Part shown: positions 9,025 to 17,960 of the stretch, in pieces | How the letters are laid out: every line of letters starts with the position of its first letter | Numbering within the stretch: the first letter of the stretch is position 1 | NCBI GenBank assembly: GCA_910579135.1 | Contig: CAJTTM010000017.1 | Coordinates: 1-53,244, forward strand | DNA from: an uncultured Erysipelotrichales bacterium | Lineage (GTDB): Bacteria > Bacillota_I > Bacilli_A > Erysipelotrichales > Coprobacillaceae | Length of the DNA stretch: 53,244 nucleotides | Reading direction: 5' to 3' | Notes under the pieces: model-generated | The model's database searches: none | Told to the model about the DNA's origin: nothing | What the model saw: only the letters and a program-made list of their open reading frames with translations | Translations under genes and position numbers: made by a program

Positions 9025-9853
9025 AAAAAGTTTAATAGCATTAATACCTTTTCTTATTATTATTTTTTTATTTGAGCTAGCTCCATTGATAGCCATTATA
9101 GTACGAAGTTTTTCACCTATGGATGAAATTGGATTTACATTAGAACATTTTATAAAGATCTTAACAACTGATTTATATATTGATTCTATTAAAGGGAGTC
9201 TTATTATTGCTTTTGTATCATCAGTTTTAGGAATAATTATATCTTTTTTTGGTGCAAAAGCAGCTCATTCTAATCAAAAGACAGGAAAGATATTTAGAAC
9301 AATATTAAATATTACTTCTAATTTTGCAGGTATTCCTCTAGCCTTTGCATTTATCATTTTATTAGGCAACACTGGAATTTTTACATTACTTGCTAAAAAT
9401 CTAGGTTTTGATTTATTAAAAGTTTTCGATTTATATTCCATTAAAGGCCTAATTTTAACTTATATATATTTCCAAATACCATTAGCAACTTTATTGCTTT
9501 TACCATCATTTGACCTAATTAAAAAAGAATGGAGAGAAGCAGTAGAATTATTAGGAGGATCAAAATTGACATATTGGTTTAAAGTCGCTATTCCTAATTT
9601 ATTACCAAGTCTATTAGGAACATTCAGTGTATTGTTTGCTAATGCGATAGCTGCATATGCGACAGGATATGCCTTACTTTCAAGTAATGCGATGTTATTA
9701 CCTGTACGTATTTCTGAACAATTTGTAGGAGATTTAGTACAAGCAAAGGAATTTGGTTCTGCGTTAGCTGTTGTTCTTATGGCATTAATGGTTTTTTCAA
9801 CAGTAATTTTAAATAAGCTTCAAAAAAATCATAAGGGAGGCAATAAAAAATGA
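9014..9853 (+). CDS. ABC transporter permease 1
   Basis: Inner-membrane permease of 279 aa with about six hydrophobic segments. The cytoplasmic EAA loop, which contacts the ATPase, reads EAVELLGGSKLTYWFKVAIP (from about residue 174). It belongs to the binding-protein-dependent transport system family (PotB/ThiP-like). It starts inside the phosphohydrolase gene with GAGGTG as RBS, and its stop overlaps the next permease start, so the genes are translationally coupled. Confidence 0.93.
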   Translation: MKNKKSLIALIPFLIIIFLFELAPLIAIIVRSFSPMDEIGFTLEHFIKILTTDLYIDSIKGSLIIAFVSSVLGIIISFFGAKAAHSNQKTGKIFRTILNITSNFAGIPLAFAFIILLGNTGIFTLLAKNLGFDLLKVFDLYSIKGLILTYIYFQIPLATLLLLPSFDLIKKEWREAVELLGGSKLTYWFKVAIPNLLPSLLGTFSVLFANAIAAYATGYALLSSNAMLLPVRISEQFVGDLVQAKEFGSALAVVLMALMVFSTVILNKLQKNHKGGNKK

Positions 9854-10629
9854 AAAAAAGTTCTATATTAGATAAATTTTTTATTATTGTTATTTCTGCA
9901 TATTTATTAATTCCATTAATATTAACATTTATTTATTCAATTTTTAATGAATGGACATCCATATTACCTTCTGGATTTACTTTTAAATATTATATTCAAG
10001 TTTTGAGTGATCCTTTATTTATAGCATCGTTATTAAGATCTCTAGTGATTTCGTTTATTCCTGTACTTGTTTGTACATTGGCTATGATTTTAGTAATGTA
10101 TGTCATAACATTATATTTTCCAAAACTAGAGAGAATCATTGAAGTCTTATGTACTATTCCTTATGCTATTCAAGGTATTATTATTGCAGTAGGTGTTTTA
10201 TCTCTTTATTCTGGAGTAGGAGGATTTATATCAAATAGATTTATTTTATTAGTTGGAACGTACTGTATTATTGTTTTACCTTATATTTATAGAGGGTTAA
10301 AAAATAGTCTTCATGCTATTCGTGTCCATACGTTAATAGAGGCAGCACAAATGTTAGGGTGTAGTAAACCTAAAGCCTTTTTTTTGATTATTTTACCTAA
10401 TATGGTATCAGGTATTACCGTTTCTATGATGATTTCTATAGCAATGATATTTGCTGATTTTGTTATTGTGAATATTATAGGAGGTAGTTATTTTCAAACC
10501 GCTTCTATGTATTTATATAAGGCAATGAGTAAATCTGGACAGATGACAAGTGCTATTATTGTTATTTTATTTATAACGACTTTATTGATTTCTAGAATTG
10601 CTAATTATTTAGAAAACAAATCAAAATGA
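9850..10629 (+). CDS. ABC transporter permease 2
   Basis: Second permease of the importer, 259 aa, about six membrane segments, PotC-like. The EAA loop is EAAQMLGCSKPKAFFLIILP, starting near residue 163. Its ATG overlaps the stop of permease 1, and GGAGG lies just before it. It would pair with permease 1 as a heterodimeric channel. Confidence 0.93.
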   Translation: MKKSSILDKFFIIVISAYLLIPLILTFIYSIFNEWTSILPSGFTFKYYIQVLSDPLFIASLLRSLVISFIPVLVCTLAMILVMYVITLYFPKLERIIEVLCTIPYAIQGIIIAVGVLSLYSGVGGFISNRFILLVGTYCIIVLPYIYRGLKNSLHAIRVHTLIEAAQMLGCSKPKAFFLIILPNMVSGITVSMMISIAMIFADFVIVNIIGGSYFQTASMYLYKAMSKSGQMTSAIIVILFITTLLISRIANYLENKSK

Positions 10630-10643
10630 AAAGAGGAATAAAA

Positions 10644-11669
10644 ATGGCTTTTATTGAATTTAGAAATATTATTAAAAAGTTTGATGATCATACAGTTTTA
10701 AAGGGTATTAATTTATCAATAGATGAAGGAAATCTTGTGACATTATTAGGACCTTCTGGTTGTGGTAAATCCACTCTATTAAGATGCTTAGCAGGTTTAG
10801 AGGAAGTTACTAATGGTGAAATCTATTTAGATGGTGTGAACATTACAAATTTACAACCTCAAAAAAGAGGAATAGGTATGGTTTTTCAACAATATTCATT
10901 ATTCCCTAATATGAATGTTTATGAAAATATTGCTTTTCCTTTGAAACAAAAGAAAACTCCTAAAGATAAAATAGAGCAAAAAGTTTTAGAAGCATTAAAA
11001 ATGGTAGATTTAGTTGGAAGAGAGGAGGCTTACCCTCATGAACTAAGTGGTGGTCAACAACAAAGAGTTGCTTTAGCACGTTCCATTGTTCAAGAACCAA
11101 AAGTTTTACTATTAGATGAACCATTAAGTGCTATAGATGCAAAATTAAGGAAATCTTTACAAGAAAAAATAAAATATATTCAAAAACAATTAGGGATTAC
11201 AACAATATTTGTTACTCATGATCAAGATGAAGCAATGATTATGTCTGATTGTATTCACCTATTTAATCAAGGAAATATTGAACAGTCAGGTTCTCCAGTA
11301 GACATATATACATCACCTAAAACGAAATTTGCTGCTGAATTTATTGGTAATTATAACATTATAGAAAGAGACTCATTAACTAATATCTTTCCTTCATTAT
11401 CATTAAATTCTTCTTATATTGCTATTAGACCTGAAACAATTCAACTTTCAAAAGAAAAAACATTAGATACAGATTATATTGGACAAGCAACTATTATCTC
11501 ATACTTATCCCATGGTAATGTATTAAGATATAGTTTAAAATGCCAAAACATTAAATTCCATGCTGATGTTTTATTTAGAAGTTTTACTTTATATGAACCA
11601 AACAGCACTATATACTTTGGTATAGATCAACATAACATTTTGGAGGTTAATGATAATGCAGACATTTAA
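10644..11669 (+). CDS. ABC transporter ATP-binding protein
   Basis: Cytoplasmic ATPase of 341 aa, of the PotA/FbpC/MalK-like class with a C-terminal TOBE-type extension (from about residue 230). Walker A GPSGCGKST is near residue 36, the Q-loop follows at VFQQYSLFP, the signature LSGGQQQR is near 134, Walker B is VLLLDEPLS, and the H-loop is FVTHDQDEA. A start six codons upstream overlaps the preceding gene, but AGAGGA is correctly spaced from this ATG. It completes the importer begun at 7109. Confidence 0.95.
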   Translation: MAFIEFRNIIKKFDDHTVLKGINLSIDEGNLVTLLGPSGCGKSTLLRCLAGLEEVTNGEIYLDGVNITNLQPQKRGIGMVFQQYSLFPNMNVYENIAFPLKQKKTPKDKIEQKVLEALKMVDLVGREEAYPHELSGGQQQRVALARSIVQEPKVLLLDEPLSAIDAKLRKSLQEKIKYIQKQLGITTIFVTHDQDEAMIMSDCIHLFNQGNIEQSGSPVDIYTSPKTKFAAEFIGNYNIIERDSLTNIFPSLSLNSSYIAIRPETIQLSKEKTLDTDYIGQATIISYLSHGNVLRYSLKCQNIKFHADVLFRSFTLYEPNSTIYFGIDQHNILEVNDNADI

Positions 11670-12444
11670 TTTACACACTCATACATATAGATGTCATCAC
11701 GCTTTAGGATATGATGAGCAGTACATACAAGCAGCAATAGATGCAAAAATGGAAGTTATTGGGTTTAGTGAACATCTTCCTTTTCCTAATGTAGAAATTG
11801 AAAGTGAGCGTATGTTTAATAAAGATATTGATGAATATTTAAAGACAATGCAATTATTAAAAGAAAAATATAAAGATAAAATAAAAATTCTTATTGGATT
11901 TGAAATAGAATATTATGATAATCAAAAAGATTATTTATTATCTATGAAAGATAAGTGTGATTATTTTATTATTGGACAACATTATAAATACTATGATGGA
12001 TATAATTATGATTTTTATTGTGGTGATGAAGATGTACTAACATATGCGTATCAAATAGAAACAGCCCTAGATTTAGGATTAACAAAATATGTGGCTCACC
12101 CTGATTTCTTTATGTTAGGAAGAAGAGATTTTAATAAAGCATGTGAAAAAGCCTCACATATTATTTGTAAAGCAGCATTAAGAAATAATGCTATCTTAGA
12201 AATAAATTTAAATGGCTTAAGATATGGTCAACTGTTCTTTCATGATGAAATGAAACATGCTTATCCATATAGAGATTTTTATAAAATTGCAAGTCAATAT
12301 AATTGTAAAGTTTGTTTTGGTTATGATGCTCATAAACCAGTAACACTATTAGAAAAATCAAGAATTGATAAATGCTTAAAAATATTAAAAGGTATTCAAC
12401 TCCAATATGTTTCATCTTTTGATGAATTAGAAATAGAATCATGA
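11656..12444 (+). CDS. PHP-domain phosphatase (histidinol-phosphatase HisK-like)
   Basis: PHP metallo-phosphoesterase of 262 aa, related to HisK-type histidinol phosphatase. Metal-ligand motifs: HTHTYRCHH near residues 7-14, GFSEHLP, GFEIEYY, GQHY, VAHPDFF and GYDAHKP. I chose the ATG with 9-nt spacing from GGAGG; another ATG two codons upstream is only 3 nt from it. The gene overlaps the end of the ATPase gene and is last in the transporter operon. No histidine-biosynthesis gene is nearby, so its substrate is more likely connected with the imported compound. That link is inference. Confidence 0.88.
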   Translation: MQTFNLHTHTYRCHHALGYDEQYIQAAIDAKMEVIGFSEHLPFPNVEIESERMFNKDIDEYLKTMQLLKEKYKDKIKILIGFEIEYYDNQKDYLLSMKDKCDYFIIGQHYKYYDGYNYDFYCGDEDVLTYAYQIETALDLGLTKYVAHPDFFMLGRRDFNKACEKASHIICKAALRNNAILEINLNGLRYGQLFFHDEMKHAYPYRDFYKIASQYNCKVCFGYDAHKPVTLLEKSRIDKCLKILKGIQLQYVSSFDELEIES

Positions 12445-12549
12445 TCATATATTTGTATATTGATTTCTAGTTATGTACAAACTATTATGTAAATGAAAAA
12501 AATAGCCGATAAGCGGTTATGTTGGATAAGATATCTAAGACTATTTTAA

Positions 12550-12578
12550 TTGACTTCAAAATATATATTATTTATAAT
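12550..12578 (+). promoter_or_regulatory. promoter upstream of the yitT-like gene
   Basis: TTGACT, a 17-bp spacer and a perfect TATAAT. Transcription would start near 12585, which puts the 12608-12642 hairpin inside the leader. Confidence 0.75.
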
Positions 12579-12607
12579 AAATAATGTATTAAGCATAATG
12601 CTTTGAT

Positions 12608-12642
12608 CCACATTGTTAGGGAAAATAACAATGTGGGTCTTT
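12608..12642 (+). terminator. intrinsic terminator in yitT leader (possible attenuator)
   Basis: An 11-bp stem, CCACATTGTTA/TAACAATGTGG, with a 7-nt loop is followed by GTCTTTTTATTT. It lies about 165 bp after the ABC operon but downstream of a strong promoter and only 20 bp before the next ATG. It could end the upstream operon, regulate the downstream gene, or both. A small hairpin (AAGCA/TGCTT, 12591-12603) precedes it. Confidence 0.75.
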
Positions 12643-12661
12643 TTATTTATAGGAGGTTTTT

Positions 12662-13534
12662 ATGAATAAGAAATGGTTAGATTTTATATTAATTATATTA
12701 GGTAATACAATTTATGCATTAGGTGTTGTTTTATTTATTGTGCCTGGAAAATTAATAACTGGTGGAACAACAGGTATTGCATTAATTATGAATCATTATT
12801 TTCATATTTCAATATCAATATTTGTCTTCATATTTAATTTACTTATGTTTATTATTGGAGCTATTATTTTAGGTAAGAAATTTGCGATTACAACTATTAT
12901 GAGTACCTTTTATTATCCTTTTATACTAGGAGTATTTGAACATTTATTTGTAAATATTCATTTGGCTAATGATATTTTTATTAATACTCTTTTTGCAGGT
13001 GTTTTTATAGGTACTGCTTTAGGTCTTATTATTAAGATGGGGGCTTCTAGTGGTGGTATGGATATTCCTCCTCTAGTCCTTCATAAACTTATTGGCGTAC
13101 CTATTTCATTGAGTATGTATAGTTTTGATTTTTTAATACTTTTAGGACAATGTGCATTTAATGATAGTGAAAAATTGTTATATGGAATTGTTTTAATCTT
13201 TACTTATACTTTTGTTTTAGAAAAAGTTTTAGTTTTAGGTAAAGCAAAAATAGAGCTTAAAATTGTAAGTGAGAAGACACAACAGATTAAACAAGAAATT
13301 CTTAAAGAAGTTGATCGTGGTGTTACATTATTATATGGTAAAACAGGTTATTTAGAGAAAGATTGTGAAATTATTTTAAGTGTTATGTCTAGTAGAGAAC
13401 TTGTCCAAGTAGAGCGATTAGTTCATCAGATTGATGATAATGCTTTTCTTATTATTAGCAGTATTAATGAAGTAAGAGGATATGGTTTTTCTAAGAAAAA
13501 AAGATATTTAAAATCCACAAATAATTTATCTTAA
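12662..13534 (+). CDS. YitT-family membrane protein (DUF161/DUF2179)
   Basis: Integral membrane protein of 290 aa. The N-terminal 190 residues contain five or six hydrophobic segments with the family pattern VVLFIVPGKLITGGTTGIAL and a glycine-rich MGASSGGMDIPPLVL. The C-terminal 95 residues are the soluble DUF2179 domain (RGVTLLYGKTGYLEKDCEIILSV). The family is widespread in Firmicutes and its transport function is not established. GGAGG lies 6 nt before the start. The short leader carries a terminator-like hairpin. Confidence 0.93.
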   Translation: MNKKWLDFILIILGNTIYALGVVLFIVPGKLITGGTTGIALIMNHYFHISISIFVFIFNLLMFIIGAIILGKKFAITTIMSTFYYPFILGVFEHLFVNIHLANDIFINTLFAGVFIGTALGLIIKMGASSGGMDIPPLVLHKLIGVPISLSMYSFDFLILLGQCAFNDSEKLLYGIVLIFTYTFVLEKVLVLGKAKIELKIVSEKTQQIKQEILKEVDRGVTLLYGKTGYLEKDCEIILSVMSSRELVQVERLVHQIDDNAFLIISSINEVRGYGFSKKKRYLKSTNNLS

Positions 13535-13577
13535 TTGATTAATATTATGCTATACTATCAATCATGAGGAGGATAGT

Positions 13578-14174
13578 ATGGAGAAAATAGAAATAAGAAT
13601 TGCGAGTATAGAAGATGCAGAAGCAATTTTAGATATATATGCCTATTATGTTAAACATACAGCAATTACTTTTGAATATGAAGTTCCTTCTTTAAAAGAA
13701 TTTAAACAAAGAATTCAAAATACATTGAATAGATATCCTTATCTTATAGCTATAATAAATCATAAGATTGTTGGATATGCTTATGTTAGTCCATTTAAAG
13801 AAAGAGCTGCTTATGATTGGGCAGTTGAAACTTCTATTTATGTTGATTGCAATTATAAAAAGCAAGGAATAGGTAAAAAGCTATATCATGCCTTAGAATT
13901 GATTTTGAAAGAACAAGGAATTCTCAATTTAAATGCTTGTATTGCCTACCCTATTCAAGAAGATAACTATCTTGATAAAAACAGTGTTCAATATCATCAA
14001 CATTTGGGCTATCAATTCGTTGGTGAATTTCATCAATGTGGTTATAAATTTAACACATGGTATAATATGGTTTGGATGGAAAAAATGATTGGTGAACATA
14101 TAGATAAACAACCAACTATTAAACCTTTTAATGAAGTTAGAGAAATTATAAAAACAAAGTATCAGATCATTTAA
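13578..14174 (+). CDS. GNAT N-acetyltransferase, phosphinothricin-acetyltransferase-like
   Basis: Acetyl-CoA-dependent N-acetyltransferase of 198 aa. The Pat/YncA-like features are the N-terminal IRIASIEDAEAILDIYAYYV, the TAITFEYEVPS strand, GYAYVSPFKERAAYDWAVE, and the CoA-binding loop KKQGIGKKLYHAL (about residues 95-107). A C-terminal extension of about 25 residues is beyond the usual family length. The RBS is GAGGAGG, with an extended -10 (TGCTATACT) upstream. Its 3' end overlaps the end of the convergent SIR2-like remnant. Confidence 0.9.
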   Translation: MEKIEIRIASIEDAEAILDIYAYYVKHTAITFEYEVPSLKEFKQRIQNTLNRYPYLIAIINHKIVGYAYVSPFKERAAYDWAVETSIYVDCNYKKQGIGKKLYHALELILKEQGILNLNACIAYPIQEDNYLDKNSVQYHQHLGYQFVGEFHQCGYKFNTWYNMVWMEKMIGEHIDKQPTIKPFNEVREIIKTKYQII

Positions 14175-14520
14175 AATGACGATCAATACTATATTCTATA
14201 AGATAGTCGTAGTTAGTTGTAAATATATTTTTGATAGAAAGGTTTACAAAATCATAATGAGGCGCATCGAAAGGTAGATACTTACCTTTAATTTGACAAA
14301 TCATTTCTTTTTTTAATTCTTTGTAAATATCTGTTGATGGAGCTTGTGATTCTTTTCAAATCTGATTAGCTATACTTTTAAATTTTAACGGGAACGGAAT
14401 TTCATCTTCTTGTTTAAGATTGTACTTTTCAATGATTTTGTTTAATAGATCACCTCATGTAATTTCTGTATCTATACATCTGTTAAGTCCATTTCCAATA
14501 AACAAGCTATTTTTTGGCAC
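14167..14520 (-). pseudogene. truncated SIR2-like NAD-binding protein gene with in-frame TGA codons
   Basis: A GTG start with AGAGGA spaced 6 nt upstream opens a frame beginning PKNSLFIGNGLNRCIDTE, the nucleotide-binding start of SIR2-like proteins found in defence systems. The frame continues with IPFPLKFKSIANQI, STDIYKELKKEM, PHYDFVNLSIKNI and FTTNYDYLIEYS, all in the expected order. It is interrupted by TGA at 14457-14455 and 14358-14356 and ends at TGA 14169-14167. There is no TAA or TAG in 117 codons. The first TGA falls where family members commonly have Trp (EIT-W-GDLLNKI). The C-terminal part is missing, so the gene is broken regardless of how TGA is read. Confidence 0.7.
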
Positions 14521-14673
14521 AATGTATCCTCTCCCCATTTATAAAAATTAATATATTATATGACCATTATCCCCCCCCTCTCATACGATTTCGTCAATAG
14601 CCAATAATGACATATAAAATATAATTTATATATATTCATATGCTTCCCATAAAATTTATTGAAATTAACAATA
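14521..14673. other. AT-rich gap upstream of the SIR2-like remnant
   Basis: Apart from a run of eight C (14571-14578) this is AT-rich sequence with no supported gene. A convincing promoter for the SIR2-like frame is not visible. Confidence 0.5.
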
Positions 14674-14703
14674 CAAAAAAAGCCCAAGTAAAAACTTGGA
14701 CTT
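14674..14703 (-). terminator. intrinsic terminator after the fsa-like gene
   Basis: Nine-bp arms AGTCCAAGT/ACTTGGGCT on the minus strand, with one G-U pair, followed by seven T. It lies 24 bp past the aldolase stop and closes the glycyl-radical enzyme operon. Confidence 0.85.
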
Positions 14704-14726
14704 TGAATATATATAATCCTATTCTT

Positions 14727-15407
14727 TTATAAATCACAAATTCCTTTTCCTTCTCCATAAATTGAGTACCAATCTGTATTAAAATCATCTACTGCTTTCT
14801 CTATATTTGGATTTGCAAAGATTTGTTTTAATACTGCTACTGGTGCTGTTATTGCTTCTGCTCCATTATTCAATGAATCTCTTACTTGTTGTACCCCTTT
14901 AAATGATGCTGCGATTATCTTACAATCATATCCATCTGTGATAATTCTTGTCTGTAATTGATCTATAAGTTCAAATGGATCTGCTCCTAAATTCCCTATC
15001 CTATTAACATAGGGTGCTATATAGTCTGCTCCTGCTGCTAATGCCATATAGGCTTGCATTAAGTCATATACTGCTGTTGCTGTAACATTGATTCCTTCTT
15101 TCTTTAATGCTTTGATAGCCTTTACTCCTTCATATGATACTGGTACTTTAATATAAACTTGATCATCTATTTCTTCTAAAATTCTATGTGCTTCTTTAAT
15201 AATTGTTTCACAATCTTTTGATATCACTTGAATGTGTAAGCTTCTTTCTTCTCCGATAATATTTCTTATTTCTCTCATATGTTCAAAGAAATTCTTTGGA
15301 CTTGTTGCCTTCACTATTGAAGGATTACTTGTCACTCCTACAATTGGCATATGATCTACTGCATCTTTAATTTCTTCTAAGTTTATTGTATCAATTATAA
15401 ATTCCAT
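14727..15407 (-). CDS. fsa: fructose-6-phosphate aldolase/transaldolase-like protein
   Basis: Class I aldolase of the small transaldolase (TalC/FSA) family, 226 aa. The Schiff-base Lys is in YIKVPVS near residue 86, and the N-terminal strand with VGVTSNPSIV matches the family. FSA-type enzymes cleave fructose 6-phosphate-like ketoses to glyceraldehyde 3-phosphate and a short ketone. The gene lies 13 bp downstream of a glycyl-radical enzyme on the same strand. In E. coli the YbiW/PflD glycyl-radical enzymes work with FsaA/FsaB, so this protein probably cleaves 1-deoxy-fructose 6-phosphate. That last step is inference from the pairing. Confidence 0.92.
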   Translation of the reverse strand: MEFIIDTINLEEIKDAVDHMPIVGVTSNPSIVKATSPKNFFEHMREIRNIIGEERSLHIQVISKDCETIIKEAHRILEEIDDQVYIKVPVSYEGVKAIKALKKEGINVTATAVYDLMQAYMALAAGADYIAPYVNRIGNLGADPFELIDQLQTRIITDGYDCKIIAASFKGVQQVRDSLNNGAEAITAPVAVLKQIFANPNIEKAVDDFNTDWYSIYGEGKGICDL

Positions 15408-15420
15408 TTCTCTTCTCTCC

Positions 15421-17832
15421 TTATAATGTTTGTTCTGTTCTTCCTATAATATCATCTTGTGTTTGTTTTGACAACACATTAAAGAATGCTGAATATCCTG
15501 CAACCCTTACAACTAAATCTTTATGTTTTTCAGGATGTGCTTGAGCATCTAATAACGTTTCTTTATCAACAACATTATATTGTACATGATATCCATGTAA
15601 TCTATTAAAGAATGTTTTAATCAACATTTCAAGTTTTGTCTTATTCTCTTCTGTTGATAGTGTTGCTGGTGTCACTTTTTGATTTAATAAGACCCCTCCA
15701 GTAATCTTTTCAGTTTTTAATTTAGATACTGACTTAAATACTGAAGTTGGTCCATGTCTATCACAACTATGTGCTGGTGAACATCCTTCTGCTAATGGTG
15801 TTTTTGCATTTCTTCCATCAGGTGTTGCCATTGTTCCTTGTCCTTGTCCTACATTAGCTGAAATACTTGATGTTCCTGCATATCGAATACCACCAATTGG
15901 TCCTCTTCCATATCTTGTATTTGGATATTTTTGAATTTCATCAATATATGTGTCATAAGCTTCAACAACTAGGTTATCTACATAATCATCATCATTTCCA
16001 TATTTAGGAGCATCATTAATTAACATATGTTGAATCTTTTGATTTTCTTCACTTGTAAAATCATCTAATAAAGCATTCCATAATTGTTCAGGTGTAATCC
16101 TCTTTTCTTCATAAACAAGTTTTTTAATAGCTGCTAAACTGTCTGCCATATTCGCAATTCCAACTTGTAATCCAGAAATAAAGTCATAGACTGCTCCACC
16201 TTCTTTGATTGTTTTTCCTCTTCCTATACAATCATCTGTTAATGCTGAACATAATATATCTGGCACATCTCTTTCTGAAGCTAAGTCTATTGCATTTTCT
16301 ACAATAACACTCATTCTTGTGACTTCTCTTAAAGCTTTATCCCATGCCTCTAATAATTCTTCATATGAAGTCATATCCTTAAAATATCCACTTCCTTTTA
16401 CAAACCTTTTTCCTGATGTCATATCTACACCATCATTCATAACTGCAAGTAAAAGTCTTGGGAAATTGATATAACTCATTCCTGTACATCTATATCCCCA
16501 TTTACCAGGTACTGCTGTTTCTACACATCCAATTGCACTATAGTTATAAGCATCTTCTTCTTTAACACCCCAGTTTTTAAATGAAGGAATAATGACTTCA
16601 TCATTATTAAATGCTGGCATTCCTGTTCCAAGCTTCATTACTTCAATACATTCATCTAAAAATTCTTTTGGTAATCCTGCATGATATCTTACTGTTAAGT
16701 TAGGTTGAGGTAGTCTTGTTTGAGCTACAGATTTTAATACCAAATAAGATAATGGATTAACGGCATCTTTCTTGTCTGGTGTTTGTCCACCTATTGTTAC
16801 ATTTTGATACATTGGACTTCCTGCACTACTTTGTGTATGTGTAAATGAACGAACTTTGTTGATTGTTAATGTTTTGATCCATAAGTTTGTAAGTAATTCT
16901 ACAACTTCATCTTCATTGATAAGATTTAAGTCTAAATCATGTTTTAAATATGGATACATATATTGATCAAATCGTCCATATGATAATGAATGTCCATTTG
17001 ATTCAATTTGTAAAATACATTGAATAAACCATACAGATTGAATAGCTTCTTTAAATGTTTCAGCTGGTTCATAAGGAACTTTCTTACAAATTCTACTGAT
17101 TTCTAATAATTCTTCTTTACGTTTTCCTTCTGCCTGTTCTGCTTTTTCATTAGCTAATAAAGAAAATCTATGTGCATATGTTTTCACTGCTTCAATAACA
17201 ATAAGAATAGCTTTATAAAAAGCATACTTATCAATACTCTCAGGTTTTGTAAGATCAAGATCTGCTTTTGCTTTTAAAGTTCTCTCTTCATATCCCTTTA
17301 ATCCAACTTTTAGTAACTTTTCATAATTAACTGCTAAATGTGCATCACCTGCATTAAGCTTACCTTCCATACCAAAGAAACCTGTTTCCATAAAAGTATT
17401 CACTTCATCTGGAAGCAACGCCCCTCCCTTTGACCTTAAATTATTATTTTCCCAAAATGGAGCAATTTCTCTTAATTGTTGTTTTGTTTCTTCTGTAATA
17501 TAGAAAACATCTCCATCACGTTTTTCAAAAGTATCTAATTCATTTATAACGAATTCTAAAGTATACTCTGGAAATATAGGAGCATCCTTATTAGAAGGCG
17601 CTTGATTCCCGACGATCAAGGTTTCATCTTCGATATAGATAGACATCTTTTCTAAGATATTCTTTAACATCAAAGCTCTTTTCATAACTGAAGGCTGATT
17701 TTGGTTTGCTTTATATGCTTCAGTTGCAAGTACTGCACGTTGGGCAGAAATATATGGTTTTTTATCCAATACTTGCTCTTTAAACTCATTCATTCTTGGT
17801 GTTAAATCGCCAAAATGTTCAACATTCTTCAT
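15421..17832 (-). CDS. glycyl-radical enzyme, PflD/YbiW-like
   Basis: An 803-aa glycyl-radical enzyme. The catalytic Cys loop is SAIGCVETAVPGKWGYRC, with a single Cys near residue 434 where pyruvate formate-lyase has two. The radical-bearing Gly is in VRVAGYSAFF near residue 777. The single-Cys GCVE motif points to a dehydratase or C-O lyase rather than formate acetyltransferase. Adjacency to an FSA-type aldolase and a divergent activase matches the E. coli enzymes reported to open 1,5-anhydrohexitol 6-phosphates. Other members, such as the glycerol or hydroxyproline dehydratases, cannot be excluded. The RBS is AAAGGAGAAG. Confidence 0.9.
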   Translation of the reverse strand: MKNVEHFGDLTPRMNEFKEQVLDKKPYISAQRAVLATEAYKANQNQPSVMKRALMLKNILEKMSIYIEDETLIVGNQAPSNKDAPIFPEYTLEFVINELDTFEKRDGDVFYITEETKQQLREIAPFWENNNLRSKGGALLPDEVNTFMETGFFGMEGKLNAGDAHLAVNYEKLLKVGLKGYEERTLKAKADLDLTKPESIDKYAFYKAILIVIEAVKTYAHRFSLLANEKAEQAEGKRKEELLEISRICKKVPYEPAETFKEAIQSVWFIQCILQIESNGHSLSYGRFDQYMYPYLKHDLDLNLINEDEVVELLTNLWIKTLTINKVRSFTHTQSSAGSPMYQNVTIGGQTPDKKDAVNPLSYLVLKSVAQTRLPQPNLTVRYHAGLPKEFLDECIEVMKLGTGMPAFNNDEVIIPSFKNWGVKEEDAYNYSAIGCVETAVPGKWGYRCTGMSYINFPRLLLAVMNDGVDMTSGKRFVKGSGYFKDMTSYEELLEAWDKALREVTRMSVIVENAIDLASERDVPDILCSALTDDCIGRGKTIKEGGAVYDFISGLQVGIANMADSLAAIKKLVYEEKRITPEQLWNALLDDFTSEENQKIQHMLINDAPKYGNDDDYVDNLVVEAYDTYIDEIQKYPNTRYGRGPIGGIRYAGTSSISANVGQGQGTMATPDGRNAKTPLAEGCSPAHSCDRHGPTSVFKSVSKLKTEKITGGVLLNQKVTPATLSTEENKTKLEMLIKTFFNRLHGYHVQYNVVDKETLLDAQAHPEKHKDLVVRVAGYSAFFNVLSKQTQDDIIGRTEQTL

Positions 17833-17884
17833 TTCTCTTCTCCTTTTTCATTTGAAAGTTATTTTAATTTCGTTTTGTAACTAT

Positions 17885-17912
17885 ATCATAACATGTTTTT
17901 TTATAAAGTCAA
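17885..17912 (-). promoter_or_regulatory. promoter of the glycyl-radical enzyme operon
   Basis: On the minus strand TTGACT (17912-17907), a 16-bp spacer and TATGAT (17890-17885) lie about 50 bp before the start codon, in the 180-bp divergent gap. Confidence 0.65.
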
Positions 17913-17960
17913 TGATAATTCCAAAAAATATATACATCAGTTTCATTCGTAATTAAATTA

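Noticed and set aside
14571..14578. Run of eight C as a phase-variable tract
   Set aside because: It is not inside or at the promoter of a supported intact gene; the only nearby gene is broken.
15421..17832. Pyruvate formate-lyase
   Set aside because: The active-site loop has one Cys (GCVE) rather than two adjacent Cys, and the activase has two ferredoxin motifs, unlike PflA.
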